The notes: generated by a model not told the origin, from the sequence alone. DNA of 64,000 bases from Methylophaga sp. OBS4 (GCF_026319305.1 NZ_JAPDMV010000008.1:17778-81777); one strand, 5' to 3'; shown: positions 54,414 to 63,905, counted from the stretch's first letter. Translations and numbers: made by a program.

Positions 54414-54959
54414 TTAGTTCACTTTTAACAGATGGTCGCGGCGATTAAACCTGGCGCCGCCCTGTTTGGCGTTAAGCACCCATTGTGCCTGGATATGTTC
54501 AATATGGTTAAAGGCATCAAATAATCTGATATCAATTGCCTGCAAGCTGTCAGGCTGCTTACACAGAAAAGTGTACAACACTGTGACCTCTGCATGCTCG
54601 CTTCCGGCTTTCGCCGGTTCGGCATCATCAAGCGTGTGACTGAATGGATCCTCCACGGTAATCGTTTCCAGCATACAGCCACCGCCTGTTATCGCGAATG
54701 CCGTTTCTTCATCGTGCAATGATGATAATACCGTATCCACCTGTTTTTGCTGCTGTTTACTGTTTGGCACATGCTCAAAACCGAAAATATTCATCGCTGG
54801 TGTATTCAGTTCAATTAATAACTGCGATTGTTGCTGCACAATATGCAGTTGTGCCTGTCCATGCACATGAGGCTGACGATGCGCTTTATGCCCTTGCTCT
54901 GCTGCGAGCGCCGTGGCAGTTATCAAGAAAAATAATAAGGCTGTCCGGTAAAAATACAC
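54414..54959 (-). CDS. zrgA: ZrgA-like zinc uptake protein (DUF2796)
   Basis: 181 residues. Signal peptide (ALLFFLITATALA) then a His-rich mature start HKAHRQPHVHGQAQLHIVQQ, the DUF2796 signature, plausible zinc-capture region. AMNIFGFEHVPNSKQQ is also typical. In Vibrio the homologue ZrgA is a Zur-controlled periplasmic zinc-acquisition protein. It sits in an operon with zur. Confidence 0.9.
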   Translation of the reverse strand: MYFYRTALLFFLITATALAAEQGHKAHRQPHVHGQAQLHIVQQQSQLLIELNTPAMNIFGFEHVPNSKQQQKQVDTVLSSLHDEETAFAITGGGCMLETITVEDPFSHTLDDAEPAKAGSEHAEVTVLYTFLCKQPDSLQAIDIRLFDAFNHIEHIQAQWVLNAKQGGARFNRRDHLLKVN

Positions 54960-54971
54960 ATTAAATCCTTG

Positions 54972-55592
54972 TCAATCTGCAAAATCCAGCGTTAACAATA
55001 GGCGTTTATCGCCTGCTGCAATATGCGGGGAACGGTGCACAATCGCGGTTTGTTCATTGCCCGCCCATTGCGTGCCTTTTAACAACGCCACCTCTCCGGC
55101 CTGCAGTTGCCTTATTTCACCTTCATCGAGGTAAATGCCTGACGCATGATCCGGCAACCCGTTGGCACCCGCACCTAATTTGCTGCGATCCACCGCCGGT
55201 TCGACAAGCCATTGACTGCCGGCACCAATATATGTGGTCACCAGCCGACAGGGCAAATGATCGGTATGAAAGCGTGGACACATGGCAGTATCAACCAGAC
55301 CAAGTCTCAGTCCCAACTGTTTTAAATCAAACAGATCGCAGAACATTTCGCACAGCGAAGTTACATCAGCGATAAAATCCCGTTTGTATTGATATTCAGG
55401 CAATTTATGACTCAGCAGATCATCGATCTCCGCCGGTTTCACCACTGTTCGTATATCAAAACCAGGAAAAGCACTTAATAAAAAGACGGCATAGGCCGAT
55501 AGCGCCTCTGGAGTTTCGCGCTGCCAAATCGCCAGATTCACATTGTTATCGTAGATCCCTGCCAACACGGTCACTTCCTTATCCATTATCAT
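54972..55592 (-). CDS. DUF1826 protein
   Basis: 206 residues, cytoplasmic. The conserved RFHTDHLPCRLVTTYIG (H-x-D facial-triad-like) suggests a metal-binding oxygenase-like fold, and GEVALLKGTQW and IVHRSPHIAAGDKRLLLTLDF follow. DUF1826 genes are widely Zur-controlled, but their role is not established. The ATG overlaps the merC stop (ATGA). Confidence 0.87.
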   Translation of the reverse strand: MIMDKEVTVLAGIYDNNVNLAIWQRETPEALSAYAVFLLSAFPGFDIRTVVKPAEIDDLLSHKLPEYQYKRDFIADVTSLCEMFCDLFDLKQLGLRLGLVDTAMCPRFHTDHLPCRLVTTYIGAGSQWLVEPAVDRSKLGAGANGLPDHASGIYLDEGEIRQLQAGEVALLKGTQWAGNEQTAIVHRSPHIAAGDKRLLLTLDFAD

Positions 55593-55975
55593 GATGACGT
55601 TCTTTCCTGTGCTAACACTGGCCGGTTAAAACGTTTGTTGAGAGCGTGATTCCAGCCATGCGCCATCAGCAATAACATACCGCCCGTGACGGTCATAACG
55701 AATTCATTTTCTTCACCGGCAAATACAGCCATCACAATTAAAAATGCTCCCCCGCCACCCAGTAATGATGGCAGCAACACACGATGCTTCAGATAGGAAA
55801 ACGGAAAACTCAGGCTGGCAATCAACACTACCGGAAACACTAAAACTTGATGCACTCGCTCACTTTGCAGTACTTCCCAAAATAATCCGGTGGCGCCCAA
55901 CGTTAAAAGAACCGGTGTTATCAAACAATGAATCATGCACACTCCGGTACAGGCCATACCCAGTTTATCTTTCAT
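55589..55975 (-). CDS. MerC-domain membrane protein
   Basis: 128 residues, four hydrophobic segments. N-terminal ACTGVCMIHCLITPVL has the paired cysteines of MerC-like proteins. First gene of the operon. In mercury operons MerC moves Hg2+; here the Zur context points to zinc or another cation. Confidence 0.85.
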   Translation of the reverse strand: MKDKLGMACTGVCMIHCLITPVLLTLGATGLFWEVLQSERVHQVLVFPVVLIASLSFPFSYLKHRVLLPSLLGGGGAFLIVMAVFAGEENEFVMTVTGGMLLLMAHGWNHALNKRFNRPVLAQERTSS

Positions 55976-55993
55976 TTCCGTCTCTTTTTATAT

Positions 55994-56038
55994 TTACGAT
56001 ATATCATATCATTATAATCAGGTTAACAATGTTGTCAA
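55994..56038 (-). promoter_or_regulatory. Promoter of the merC-DUF1826-zrgA-zur operon with possible Zur site
   Basis: On the minus strand TTGACA (56033-56038), 16-base spacer, TATAAT (56011-56016): both hexamers are exact consensus. An imperfect 7-3-7 repeat (ATGATAT/ATATCGT) overlaps the -10 box at 55994-56014 and could be a weak Zur operator. Confidence 0.7.
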
Positions 56039-56176
56039 CAGCGGAAACAAGAGTAGGCGGCCAGCAGATTAAAGCAGCGATAAAATCATGTTGAATAAAT
56101 GAATAAATCTTCCCAAAGCAGGAGATTTATGGTTTAGCATAGAGATGAACGTGGTTCCAATAGCGGAGGAAACGAA

Positions 56177-56383
56177 ATGCTGCACGCTTTGGAAGAATAT
56201 GAAATCGTCTGCCCGTATTGCGGTGAACCGTTTAGCGTCGTAATCGACTGCTCAGTCCCCCATCAGGATTACATAGAAGATTGTGAAATCTGCTGCCGAC
56301 CGATTAACTTTGATGTAGCCATTAATGACTCCGATGGTTTGCACGTTGGCGTTTACAGCGAGAATGACTCGCTTCCATTATGA
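56177..56383 (+). CDS. CPXCG-motif cysteine-rich protein
   Basis: 68 residues. Two zinc-ribbon halves: CPYCGEPFSVVIDCS and CEICCRPI. Small conserved gammaproteobacterial protein without assigned role. GGAGG lies 7 bases before the ATG. Confidence 0.88.
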   Translation: MLHALEEYEIVCPYCGEPFSVVIDCSVPHQDYIEDCEICCRPINFDVAINDSDGLHVGVYSENDSLPL

Positions 56384-56678
56384 ATTCACGTACCTGCAAG
56401 GAGATCACCAATCAATAAACTAAAAACGGACGACCATAACAGCACACCTGAATAATTGGATAGGCCTGCTAGCGGGCATAAATAAGGCCATACACTGAGC
56501 CTGTCATCACACAAGATTTGCTGCCATTCACTGCAACAAGCACTCAATCATAAAATCAAACAGCAACATACTTTATATTGAGCTCAACAGCTTGCTCAGC
56601 CTGACTTTGTCAGTACCTCCTTCTTAATATCGACGTGAAATATCGCATGGTTGCATGCCCCTCCCCTAAAAACATTAT
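56384..56678. other. Gap upstream of the TonB receptor
   Basis: No coding frame of merit; A/T-rich DNA with the Fur box at its right end (reported next). Confidence 0.5.
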
Positions 56679-56693
56679 TGATAAGCGTTATCA
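56679..56693 (+). promoter_or_regulatory. Fur box upstream of the TonB receptor
   Basis: TGATAAGCGTTATCA: a 6-3-6 inverted repeat, with the central bases off consensus, 48 bases before the receptor ATG. Supports iron repression of the receptor and the PepSY gene. Confidence 0.75.
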
Positions 56694-56741
56694 TTTGCAT
56701 TATTATTCCTGACTATTCCACAAATCAATCAATCGGAGAAT

Positions 56742-58874
56742 ATGGTGAAGTTAAAACCCCTGGCTTATCGTAGTCTAATCATTGTTCCTGTCATATGCTC
56801 AGCAATGCCCGTTATGGCAGATCCGGTCGTAGAGCTGGATGAAATGGTTATTACCTCTACACGCTCAGACACAAAGTTGAAAGACTCCCCCCAGGTCGTG
56901 ACCGTGATCAATCGCGAGCAAATAGAGCAACAACTGAAAATCTCGCCTGATGCTTCACAAGTGTTGAGCAGTTTGCTGCCTTCATTCACCCCTGCCAGAC
57001 AGAAACTAAGCAGTGCCGGTGAAACCTTCCGTGGCCGTGCGCCCTTATTTCTAATCGACGGCGTGCCACAATCCAACCCCTTGCGTGATTCACAGCGAGA
57101 TGGTCATACCATCGACCTGTCTATGGTGGAACGTATCGAGGTGATCCATGGTGCCAGCGCCATTCATGGTCTGGGCGCGACCGGCGGTATTATCAACTTT
57201 ATTACCCGCCGCCCGACCAGCAACAAGTTCGATCAGAATATGAATGTTCAAGTCACCATGCCAACCAGTGAAGTCGGTGACGACACGCTTGGCTATCGCA
57301 CAAGCTACGGACTGCGTGGCAGCCAGAATAATTTCGAATATTCGCTGGGCCTGAGTTATGAAAAACAAGGCATGTTTCTGGATGCCGATGGCAGAGAGAT
57401 TGCCGTTGACAATACCCAGGGCGATATTATGGCTTCACGCAGCTATGATCTGTTCGGCAAGCTGGGCTACTGGCTGGATGATAATCAGAATGTTCAAGTC
57501 CAAGTTAACCGCTATCAGCTTGATGGCGATAATGACTGGATCAATATACCCGGTGATCGCAGCATGAAAACTCCTGCTACCTCTACCCCTGGCCATCTGC
57601 CCGGTGATGCCCCACGCAACCGCGTTTTGACAACCAGTGCCAAGTACGAGAATTATGATTTGCTCGGCACCCATTTTACCGCCCATGCCTATCGTCAGAA
57701 ATTTGAAGCCATGTTCGGCGGCGGTACCTTTGCATCATTCCAGGATCCCTCTATCGCACCTGAAGGCACGCTGTTTGATCAGTCCCAAACCCGATCAATC
57801 AAAAAAGGCGCCAAATTTACCTTCAGCAAAGACGATCTGCTGGATGACAAACTCACCCTGACCGCGGGCATGGATATTTTGCATGATATGACCGAACAGG
57901 AACTGGCCGTGACCAACCGCAGTTGGGTGCCGGAAACCACCTTCAAGAACTATGCGCCCTTCCTGCAGGCCCAGTTTAAACCGGTGGAAATGCTGGTTTT
58001 GAATGCCGGTGTTCGACATGAAAAAGCCAAGCTGGATACCGACAGTTTTCATACCATCTGGTCCACTAATAAGGCCGGTGGTGTTGATGTTGAAGGCGGT
58101 AGCCCGGACTTCAGCGAAACACTCTACAACGCCGGTGTAGTTGTCTCGCCGCTGAGCTGGTTCAGTGTGTTTGCCAACTATTCTGAAGGCTTCGGCATGC
58201 CTGATGTCGGCCGTGTGTTGCGCGGTATCGGCACGCCGGGTCAGGACGTGGATAATTTCCTCGATCTGCAACCGATACTCACGGACAATCGTGAAGTTGG
58301 TATCCGTATCAACTGGCAACCTGTCGACTTTGAAATCAGCTACTACGAATCCGACTCGGATCTGGGATCACGGCTGGAAAATATCGGCGGAACCTATTTT
58401 GTCCGGCGTGAAAAAACCGAGATCAGCGGTGTCGAAACCACCTTCGGTCTTCAGGCCAATGATGATCACCGTGTCGAGCTGAGCTACTCCTATATTCGGG
58501 GGCGTTATGACTCGGATGATGATAGCAAAACCGATACCGATCTGGATGGCAACAATATCCCGCCTAATCGCCTGCTCGCCAACTGGAATGCGCGCTGGAC
58601 ACCGAAGCTGTCTTCATTCATCCAGGCCAGTTACAACTTTGACCGCAACTTCGACGAGCCTGAAGGCAAAAACGAAGTCAATTTCGACGGCTACACCCTG
58701 GTAGACGCGTCTTTAGCCTATCAACTGCCGAAAGGAACCGTTAATCTGGCTTTCGCCAACCTGCTGAACGAAGACTATTTTGACTACTATTCACAAACGA
58801 CGAACACGCTGGATGAGCGCTACTTCAAAGGCCGGGGCCGTACCGTAACCCTGGGATATTCGCTGGACTTTTAA
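56742..58874 (+). CDS. TonB-dependent outer-membrane receptor (siderophore type)
   Basis: 710 residues. Signal peptide ends near residue 27 (VMADPVVELDEMVITSTR), TonB box DEMVITSTR, plug domain (PLFLIDGVPQSNPL, IEVIHGASAIHGLGATGGIINFITRRP), then a 22-strand barrel ending in GYSLDF with terminal Phe. The downstream PepSY gene and the Fur box suggest ferric-siderophore import. The ligand is not deducible. Confidence 0.93.
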   Translation: MVKLKPLAYRSLIIVPVICSAMPVMADPVVELDEMVITSTRSDTKLKDSPQVVTVINREQIEQQLKISPDASQVLSSLLPSFTPARQKLSSAGETFRGRAPLFLIDGVPQSNPLRDSQRDGHTIDLSMVERIEVIHGASAIHGLGATGGIINFITRRPTSNKFDQNMNVQVTMPTSEVGDDTLGYRTSYGLRGSQNNFEYSLGLSYEKQGMFLDADGREIAVDNTQGDIMASRSYDLFGKLGYWLDDNQNVQVQVNRYQLDGDNDWINIPGDRSMKTPATSTPGHLPGDAPRNRVLTTSAKYENYDLLGTHFTAHAYRQKFEAMFGGGTFASFQDPSIAPEGTLFDQSQTRSIKKGAKFTFSKDDLLDDKLTLTAGMDILHDMTEQELAVTNRSWVPETTFKNYAPFLQAQFKPVEMLVLNAGVRHEKAKLDTDSFHTIWSTNKAGGVDVEGGSPDFSETLYNAGVVVSPLSWFSVFANYSEGFGMPDVGRVLRGIGTPGQDVDNFLDLQPILTDNREVGIRINWQPVDFEISYYESDSDLGSRLENIGGTYFVRREKTEISGVETTFGLQANDDHRVELSYSYIRGRYDSDDDSKTDTDLDGNNIPPNRLLANWNARWTPKLSSFIQASYNFDRNFDEPEGKNEVNFDGYTLVDASLAYQLPKGTVNLAFANLLNEDYFDYYSQTTNTLDERYFKGRGRTVTLGYSLDF

Positions 58875-58897
58875 ACGGAAACCGCTAATCTGTGCGC

Positions 58898-59983
58898 ATG
58901 CGAAAATTCTGGATTGAGTTTCACAAAATCTCTGGCCTGATTATTTTGATCCCGCTGTTGCTGCAAAGCATCAGCGGGTCAGTGATCGTCTTTGATCATG
59001 CTATCGATGAATGGCTCAATCCCGAGCTGCTGCTGACGGAAAATCACGGTAACACAGCTGCGCCTGTGTCAGACATCATAAACAGTGCGATGATGGCTTT
59101 GCCCGGCATCAGCCATATCAACTCATTACGTAAACCTCGCCATGATCAGGCCGTCTATACCGCTTATATCGAAATGGAATCAAGTTCGCCCGATTACGGC
59201 AAACGCCTGGAAGTGCTGATCGATCCGTTCACCGCTGAAGTCACCGGTATCCGTGAATGGGGCAACTATTTTACTTCCTTTATCTACCTGCTCCATTTCA
59301 CTTTATTGATGGATGAGTATGGAGAGCTGTTCCTTGGTTTTATGGCCATACTGATTCTAATCAATCTGATTATCGGTATTTACCTCGGCTGGCCCAGAAG
59401 CAAGGCGGCATGGGACTGGTTAATGGCACGTAACAAGCGGGTGACTCCCTTTATCGGCAAATTACGTAGATGGCATATTCTGATGGGCCTGACAGCCACG
59501 CCGGTATTTGTTGTATTAATCATCAGTGGCATCAGCATGATCTTCCATGTTCAAACTGACACCCTGTTATCCAGACCGCATCCGCCTCAATTGAAAGTCG
59601 ATTTCAAGCCGAACAGTCCTATCAATCCCGATAACTGGCTACCTGCCGTGCAACAATATTGGCCTGATGCCGAGTGGATGCGAATCAGCCCGCCCACTGA
59701 AATATCACCGGCAGCCGGCATCACCCTCAGACAGCCTGGCGATCCTCGTCAGACGACGGGCAGTTCGATGTTGTGGCTGCACCCGCAAAGCAGTACTGTG
59801 CTGGCACAGCAGCAACTAAATACGATGGGTTTCCTGCCGCAGTTATCGTTCTGGCTGTTTCCTTTGCACAGCGGTGAAGCACTGGGCCTCAGTGGCCGGT
59901 TATTAGTCTTTATCACCGGCTTTTTAACCACCGCACTCACCCTTGTCGGTGGCTGGTTATGGTATCGGCGTAAATTCCGTTAA
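58898..59983 (+). CDS. PepSY-associated transmembrane protein (possible ferric-siderophore reductase)
   Basis: 361 residues, starting 23 bases after the receptor gene; ATG at 58898 chosen over GTG at 58892. Four membrane segments (IILIPLLLQSISGSVIVF, YLLHFTLLMDEYGELFLGFMAIL, MGLTATPVFVVLIISGISM, VFITGFLTTALTLVGGWLWY) and PepSY-like periplasmic loops. Conserved His in HKISG, LLHF and RRWHILMG are possible haem ligands. Such PepSY proteins reduce iron from imported siderophores in some systems; here that is inference from context. Confidence 0.87.
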   Translation: MRKFWIEFHKISGLIILIPLLLQSISGSVIVFDHAIDEWLNPELLLTENHGNTAAPVSDIINSAMMALPGISHINSLRKPRHDQAVYTAYIEMESSSPDYGKRLEVLIDPFTAEVTGIREWGNYFTSFIYLLHFTLLMDEYGELFLGFMAILILINLIIGIYLGWPRSKAAWDWLMARNKRVTPFIGKLRRWHILMGLTATPVFVVLIISGISMIFHVQTDTLLSRPHPPQLKVDFKPNSPINPDNWLPAVQQYWPDAEWMRISPPTEISPAAGITLRQPGDPRQTTGSSMLWLHPQSSTVLAQQQLNTMGFLPQLSFWLFPLHSGEALGLSGRLLVFITGFLTTALTLVGGWLWYRRKFR

Positions 59984-59996
59984 CAGGCCATAGGGA

Positions 59997-61358
59997 TTAT
60001 TTAATCCACACCTGCTTGGCGTTCACAAACTCTTTGATGCCGTGCGGGCCAAGCTCACGACCATAACCGGAGCGTTTAATACCACCGCTGGGCAGGCGCG
60101 GGTCAGTTTTGACTATGCCGTTAATGGCCACCTGACCAGCATCCAGTTTCAGCGCCAGATCTTCCGCCAGCACCCTGTTCGCCGTCCATACCGCTGCACC
60201 TAAACCAAACTCGCTATCGTTAGCTAAAGCCAGGGCATCTTCAACCGATGCTGCCCGGGTCACAGACATGACAGGGCCGAAAGTTTCTTCACGAAATGCA
60301 CACATATCAGCGGTCACATCGACAAGCAAAGTCACCGGGTAATGGAAACCGTTTCCTTCCGGCATCTCTCCACCCAGCAGACAACGGGCGCCTGCTTCAA
60401 TAGTATTCGTGATTTGCCGATGCAGATTTTCACGTAAATCAAAGCGGGCAATCGGACCAATATCGGTGTTTTCATCCCAAGGATCGCCCAGTTTGAGTTT
60501 TCGCAAGCGGTTAAAAACTCGACCGATAAAGTCATCATAAACAGCGGCTTCAACAATAATACGTTTGGCGGCAATACAAGACTGACCGGCATTGATAATA
60601 CGCGACAAAGTGGCGATATCCGCAGCCTGTTCCAAATCGGCATCAGCCAGAACGATCAAGGGATCGGACCCGCCCAGTTCCAGCACCGACGGTTTGATCT
60701 CCGAGGCAGCTATTGACGCAACTTTAGCACCGGCGTGCGCCGAACCGGTAAAAGACACAGCAGCAATCCGCGGATCACGAATCGCCGTTTCCACCAGCGC
60801 TGTTTCTACCGGCAGATTAACCATAATATTGTCAGGCACGCCTGCGTCGCGGAATATATTAGCTATGGCCTCAGCACAGCCGGGCACATTAGGATCATGT
60901 TTCAGCACGCAGGTGTTACCCGCCATTAGTGCAGGCGCCAGATAACGAAATGCCAGCCACAAGGGTGCATTCCAGGGCAAAATGCCGAGCAAGGTGCCCA
61001 AAGGCTGGTAACAAACATAACTTAGCGAAGCATCGGAGGGCAGTTCTTCACGGGCCAGATATTGCTCCGCAAACTCGGCATAGTGCTCGGCGCAGAACGC
61101 GGCTTTCTCTACTTCCGGGATGCCTTCTTTTACCGGCTTACCCATTTCTTCTGCCATCAGTCTGGCAAGAACGGTTTTGTTCTCCCGTAAACAACGGGCA
61201 ACAGCGTTGAGTACTTCACCGCGCTCGCGGATGGGGGTAAACCGCCAGCTCTGAAAAGCACTGTTTGCTGCCGCGATGCGGTTATCAATGCCTGCTTTAT
61301 CCAGCGCTGGGTAACTATTAATTTTTTCCCCGGTAAACGGATTGGTTGCGGTTAACAT
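59997..61358 (-). CDS. Aldehyde dehydrogenase (possible aspartate-semialdehyde dehydrogenase DoeC)
   Basis: 453 residues from MLTATNPFTGEKINSYPALD; GAGG stands 5 bases upstream, and the frame continuing to 61574 overlaps the previous gene. NAD-dependent ALDH with catalytic Glu in LELGGSDPLIVLADADL and Cys in NAGQSCIAAKRI; ILPWNAPLWLAFR and RSGYGRELG are also typical of the GabD/SSADH group. In ectoine breakdown DoeC oxidises aspartate semialdehyde to aspartate; the operon context suggests this substrate, though GabD-like succinate semialdehyde use is possible. Confidence 0.85.
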   Translation of the reverse strand: MLTATNPFTGEKINSYPALDKAGIDNRIAAANSAFQSWRFTPIRERGEVLNAVARCLRENKTVLARLMAEEMGKPVKEGIPEVEKAAFCAEHYAEFAEQYLAREELPSDASLSYVCYQPLGTLLGILPWNAPLWLAFRYLAPALMAGNTCVLKHDPNVPGCAEAIANIFRDAGVPDNIMVNLPVETALVETAIRDPRIAAVSFTGSAHAGAKVASIAASEIKPSVLELGGSDPLIVLADADLEQAADIATLSRIINAGQSCIAAKRIIVEAAVYDDFIGRVFNRLRKLKLGDPWDENTDIGPIARFDLRENLHRQITNTIEAGARCLLGGEMPEGNGFHYPVTLLVDVTADMCAFREETFGPVMSVTRAASVEDALALANDSEFGLGAAVWTANRVLAEDLALKLDAGQVAINGIVKTDPRLPSGGIKRSGYGRELGPHGIKEFVNAKQVWIK

Positions 61359-61365
61359 GATGACC

Positions 61366-62634
61366 TCATTTATTTTGCTTTGCTGTGGTAGTTTTTTTAT
61401 CCTTGTCTTCCTGCTGTGCTTGCTCGTCTGTTCGTGTTTTGCCGAACGCCACCAGTTTTTTATCAGCCTGTTCCGGTTTGACCGTAAAGTCACGATCCAG
61501 CGTGAAAAATGATTCGCAGCCTTCGGATGTAATAAAAATAGTGTCGGAAATACCGCAGGTTTTGTCACCGTCAACGCCCCACATCCACGGAATGATATGG
61601 AAAGTCATACCTTCTTCCAGGATGGTCGATTCGCCTTGTTTCAAACTGAGGATATAACCTTCGTCCCAGCTGGGAGGAAAGGCAATACCGATAGAGTAAC
61701 CGGAACGGGTAATCAGTCTGGCGCCGACCGTGTTGTTAGAAATAATGTTTCGCACCAGATTATCAACATCGGACACGGTCATGCCTGGTTGCACATAGTC
61801 ATGCACGGCGCTCAAAGCCTGATTCATTTTGTCCTGCGCTTGATACATGGAATCAGATAATTCACCCAGCACCACCGTGCGCATCATTGCCGTGTGATAA
61901 CGACGGTAGCAGCCGCCTACTTCAAGAAACACATGTTCGCCCGGCTGCACGCTACGCCCTTCCCAGGTGGCATGACCGATCATGCTGCGTGGACCGGATG
62001 TCACATAAGGCATTACTGCGGGCGGTTCGCCACCGGCCCGGAACATTTCGGCACTGATGGCTGCACCAATTTCATTTTCTGTCACGCCAGCGGCCGCCGT
62101 TTCCAGTCCGGCTTTCATACCGGCTTCCGTGGCGGCGGCCGCTTTGCGCATCAGTTCAATTTCAACCGGCGATTTACGGATACGGCCCTGTTCAACAATA
62201 CCGAAACAGTCGAGCAATTTGCCATCGGTCAAGGTGGTATGAACGAAATCCTGTTGATAGGCTGGAAAAAAGTAACTGTTACGTTCATAACCAATGCGCT
62301 TATCAGCCAGCCCAAATTCACGCAGTGCATCAACCAGCATTTGAATCGCATCACCGGTATCCGGATAAGGCCGGGTTCTGTCCACCCAGGTGCGGGCAAT
62401 AACATTGGACTCTTCCATCGCCCGCGTAATCATGAACGGGTCTTTCTCCAGCGGCACCACCAGCGCCTGGAAGAAAGAATAACCGGTGGTCTGATAATCA
62501 GTCAGATACATAATATTTTCCGGATCGGTTATCACCACCGCATCCAGATGCCGCTGCGCAATACGTATTCGCAATTCGCCCAGACGGCGTTCGTATTCCT
62601 CAAACGGAAAGGTCATATCGTCGCGCTGTCTCAT
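61366..62634 (-). CDS. doeA: DoeA-like ectoine hydrolase (M24 peptidase family)
   Basis: 422 residues. Creatinase/prolidase (M24) fold: N-terminal domain to about 170 (TDPENIMYLTDYQTTGYSFFQAL), catalytic domain with GHATWEGRSVQPGEHVFLEVGGCYRRYHTAMMRTV, where the metal-ligand pattern of true peptidases is not kept, as in DoeA. GYSIGIAFPPSWDEG also fits. DoeA opens the ectoine ring to acetyl-diaminobutyrate. GGAGG is 7 bases from the ATG, which overlaps the transaminase stop (ATGA). The C-terminus is Lys-rich and longer than usual. Confidence 0.78.
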   Translation of the reverse strand: MRQRDDMTFPFEEYERRLGELRIRIAQRHLDAVVITDPENIMYLTDYQTTGYSFFQALVVPLEKDPFMITRAMEESNVIARTWVDRTRPYPDTGDAIQMLVDALREFGLADKRIGYERNSYFFPAYQQDFVHTTLTDGKLLDCFGIVEQGRIRKSPVEIELMRKAAAATEAGMKAGLETAAAGVTENEIGAAISAEMFRAGGEPPAVMPYVTSGPRSMIGHATWEGRSVQPGEHVFLEVGGCYRRYHTAMMRTVVLGELSDSMYQAQDKMNQALSAVHDYVQPGMTVSDVDNLVRNIISNNTVGARLITRSGYSIGIAFPPSWDEGYILSLKQGESTILEEGMTFHIIPWMWGVDGDKTCGISDTIFITSEGCESFFTLDRDFTVKPEQADKKLVAFGKTRTDEQAQQEDKDKKTTTAKQNK

Positions 62635-63905
62635 ACCGCTTCCTCCATTACTTTCAGCGTTGTATCAACCAACACTTGCAGACCTTTTTTGAGATCATCC
62701 TCCGGAATAGTAAGCGGCGGTATCAACTTGACGACCCGGCCGCCGGTGCCACAGCTGGCAATCAGCAGGCCGGCTTTAAAGCAGTTATCGACGATAGCCT
62801 TAGCACGTTCACCTGTGGACACGTCCAGCCCCAGAATCATGCCTTTGCCCCTGATTTGAATCTGTTGAAACTGCTCTTCAAGCGGTGCCAAAGCCTGTGC
62901 CATCACTTGTGCTTTGTCTTTCACATCCGCCATCAGTTTGCCGTCTTCGAAATAACTCAATGCCTCGCTACCGGCGATAAACGACAGGCTCTGACCGCGG
63001 AACGTACCGGTATGCTCACCGGGAGCCCAGTATTCATCTACATCCGGTTTAATCAGGTTCATCGCCATCGGTATGCCCATGCCGCCGATCCCCTTAGCCA
63101 GGCAGATGATATCCGGATCAAGATCCATATCATCAAAACTGAAGAACGAACCGGTACGCCCCATGCCGACCTGAATATCATCAACAATCAGCAAGGCCCC
63201 TACTTCACTCGCCAGCGCGGCCACAGCCTGCAACCATTCTTTGGAAGCCACATTCACCCCGCCTTCGGCCTGTATCGTTTCCAGCAGGAAAGCGGCCGGC
63301 GGCGTCACACCACTGGAACTATCACGGTAAAGACCGCGCAGGTTTTCCAGGCTCTCGAGTCCACAACCGGATTCGCAGCCCAGACAGGGCTTGTTACAGC
63401 CAAACGGATGATGCGAAACATGGTTAAGCGGCACACCGGCAGCGCCTCTGAAATAACGGTTGGCAGTGGCGGCCAGTGAGCCCAGTGTCATCCCGTGAAA
63501 ACCACGGGTAAAGGCCATGATTTCCTGACGCTGGGTAACCCTGCGCGCCAGTTTTAACGCTGCCTCGACCGCATTGGTTCCCGTGGGGCCGATAAACTGC
63601 ATCTTGTGCGTCATATTACGGGGTTTGAGAATGACTTTTTCAAAGCGTTCCATAAAGCGGCGTTTGGCAGTGGTCTGCATATCCAGTGCATGTGTTACGC
63701 CACCGGATTGAATATATTCGATCACTGCCTTGGTCATACGCTCATTATTGTGACCGAAATTAAGCACACCGGCACCGGCGAAAAAATCAATATACTCGTT
63801 GCCTTCTTCATCCGTCTGCCGTGCATTCATTGCCTTGTCGAACACAACCGGATACACGCGGCTATAAGCTCTGATATTGGATTCACGCTGATCAAAAATA
63901 CTCAT
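62631..63905 (-). CDS. EctB-like diaminobutyrate transaminase with a cysteine-rich insert
   Basis: 424 residues, PLP class III aminotransferase of the EctB group (FFAGAGVLNFGHNNERM, GTNAVEAALKLARR, FHGMTLGSLAATANRYFR). PLP lysine K271 in CLAKGIGGMGIPM and D242 in LIVDDIQVGMGRTG. An unusual segment, residues 170-181, holds four cysteines C170-x3-C174-x2-C177-x3-C181. In ectoine catabolism DoeD transaminates diaminobutyrate to aspartate semialdehyde; here it precedes doeA-like and ALDH genes in a tightly coupled operon. GGAGG 6 bases before the ATG. EctB (biosynthetic) cannot be excluded. Confidence 0.82.
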   Translation of the reverse strand: MSIFDQRESNIRAYSRVYPVVFDKAMNARQTDEEGNEYIDFFAGAGVLNFGHNNERMTKAVIEYIQSGGVTHALDMQTTAKRRFMERFEKVILKPRNMTHKMQFIGPTGTNAVEAALKLARRVTQRQEIMAFTRGFHGMTLGSLAATANRYFRGAAGVPLNHVSHHPFGCNKPCLGCESGCGLESLENLRGLYRDSSSGVTPPAAFLLETIQAEGGVNVASKEWLQAVAALASEVGALLIVDDIQVGMGRTGSFFSFDDMDLDPDIICLAKGIGGMGIPMAMNLIKPDVDEYWAPGEHTGTFRGQSLSFIAGSEALSYFEDGKLMADVKDKAQVMAQALAPLEEQFQQIQIRGKGMILGLDVSTGERAKAIVDNCFKAGLLIASCGTGGRVVKLIPPLTIPEDDLKKGLQVLVDTTLKVMEEAV

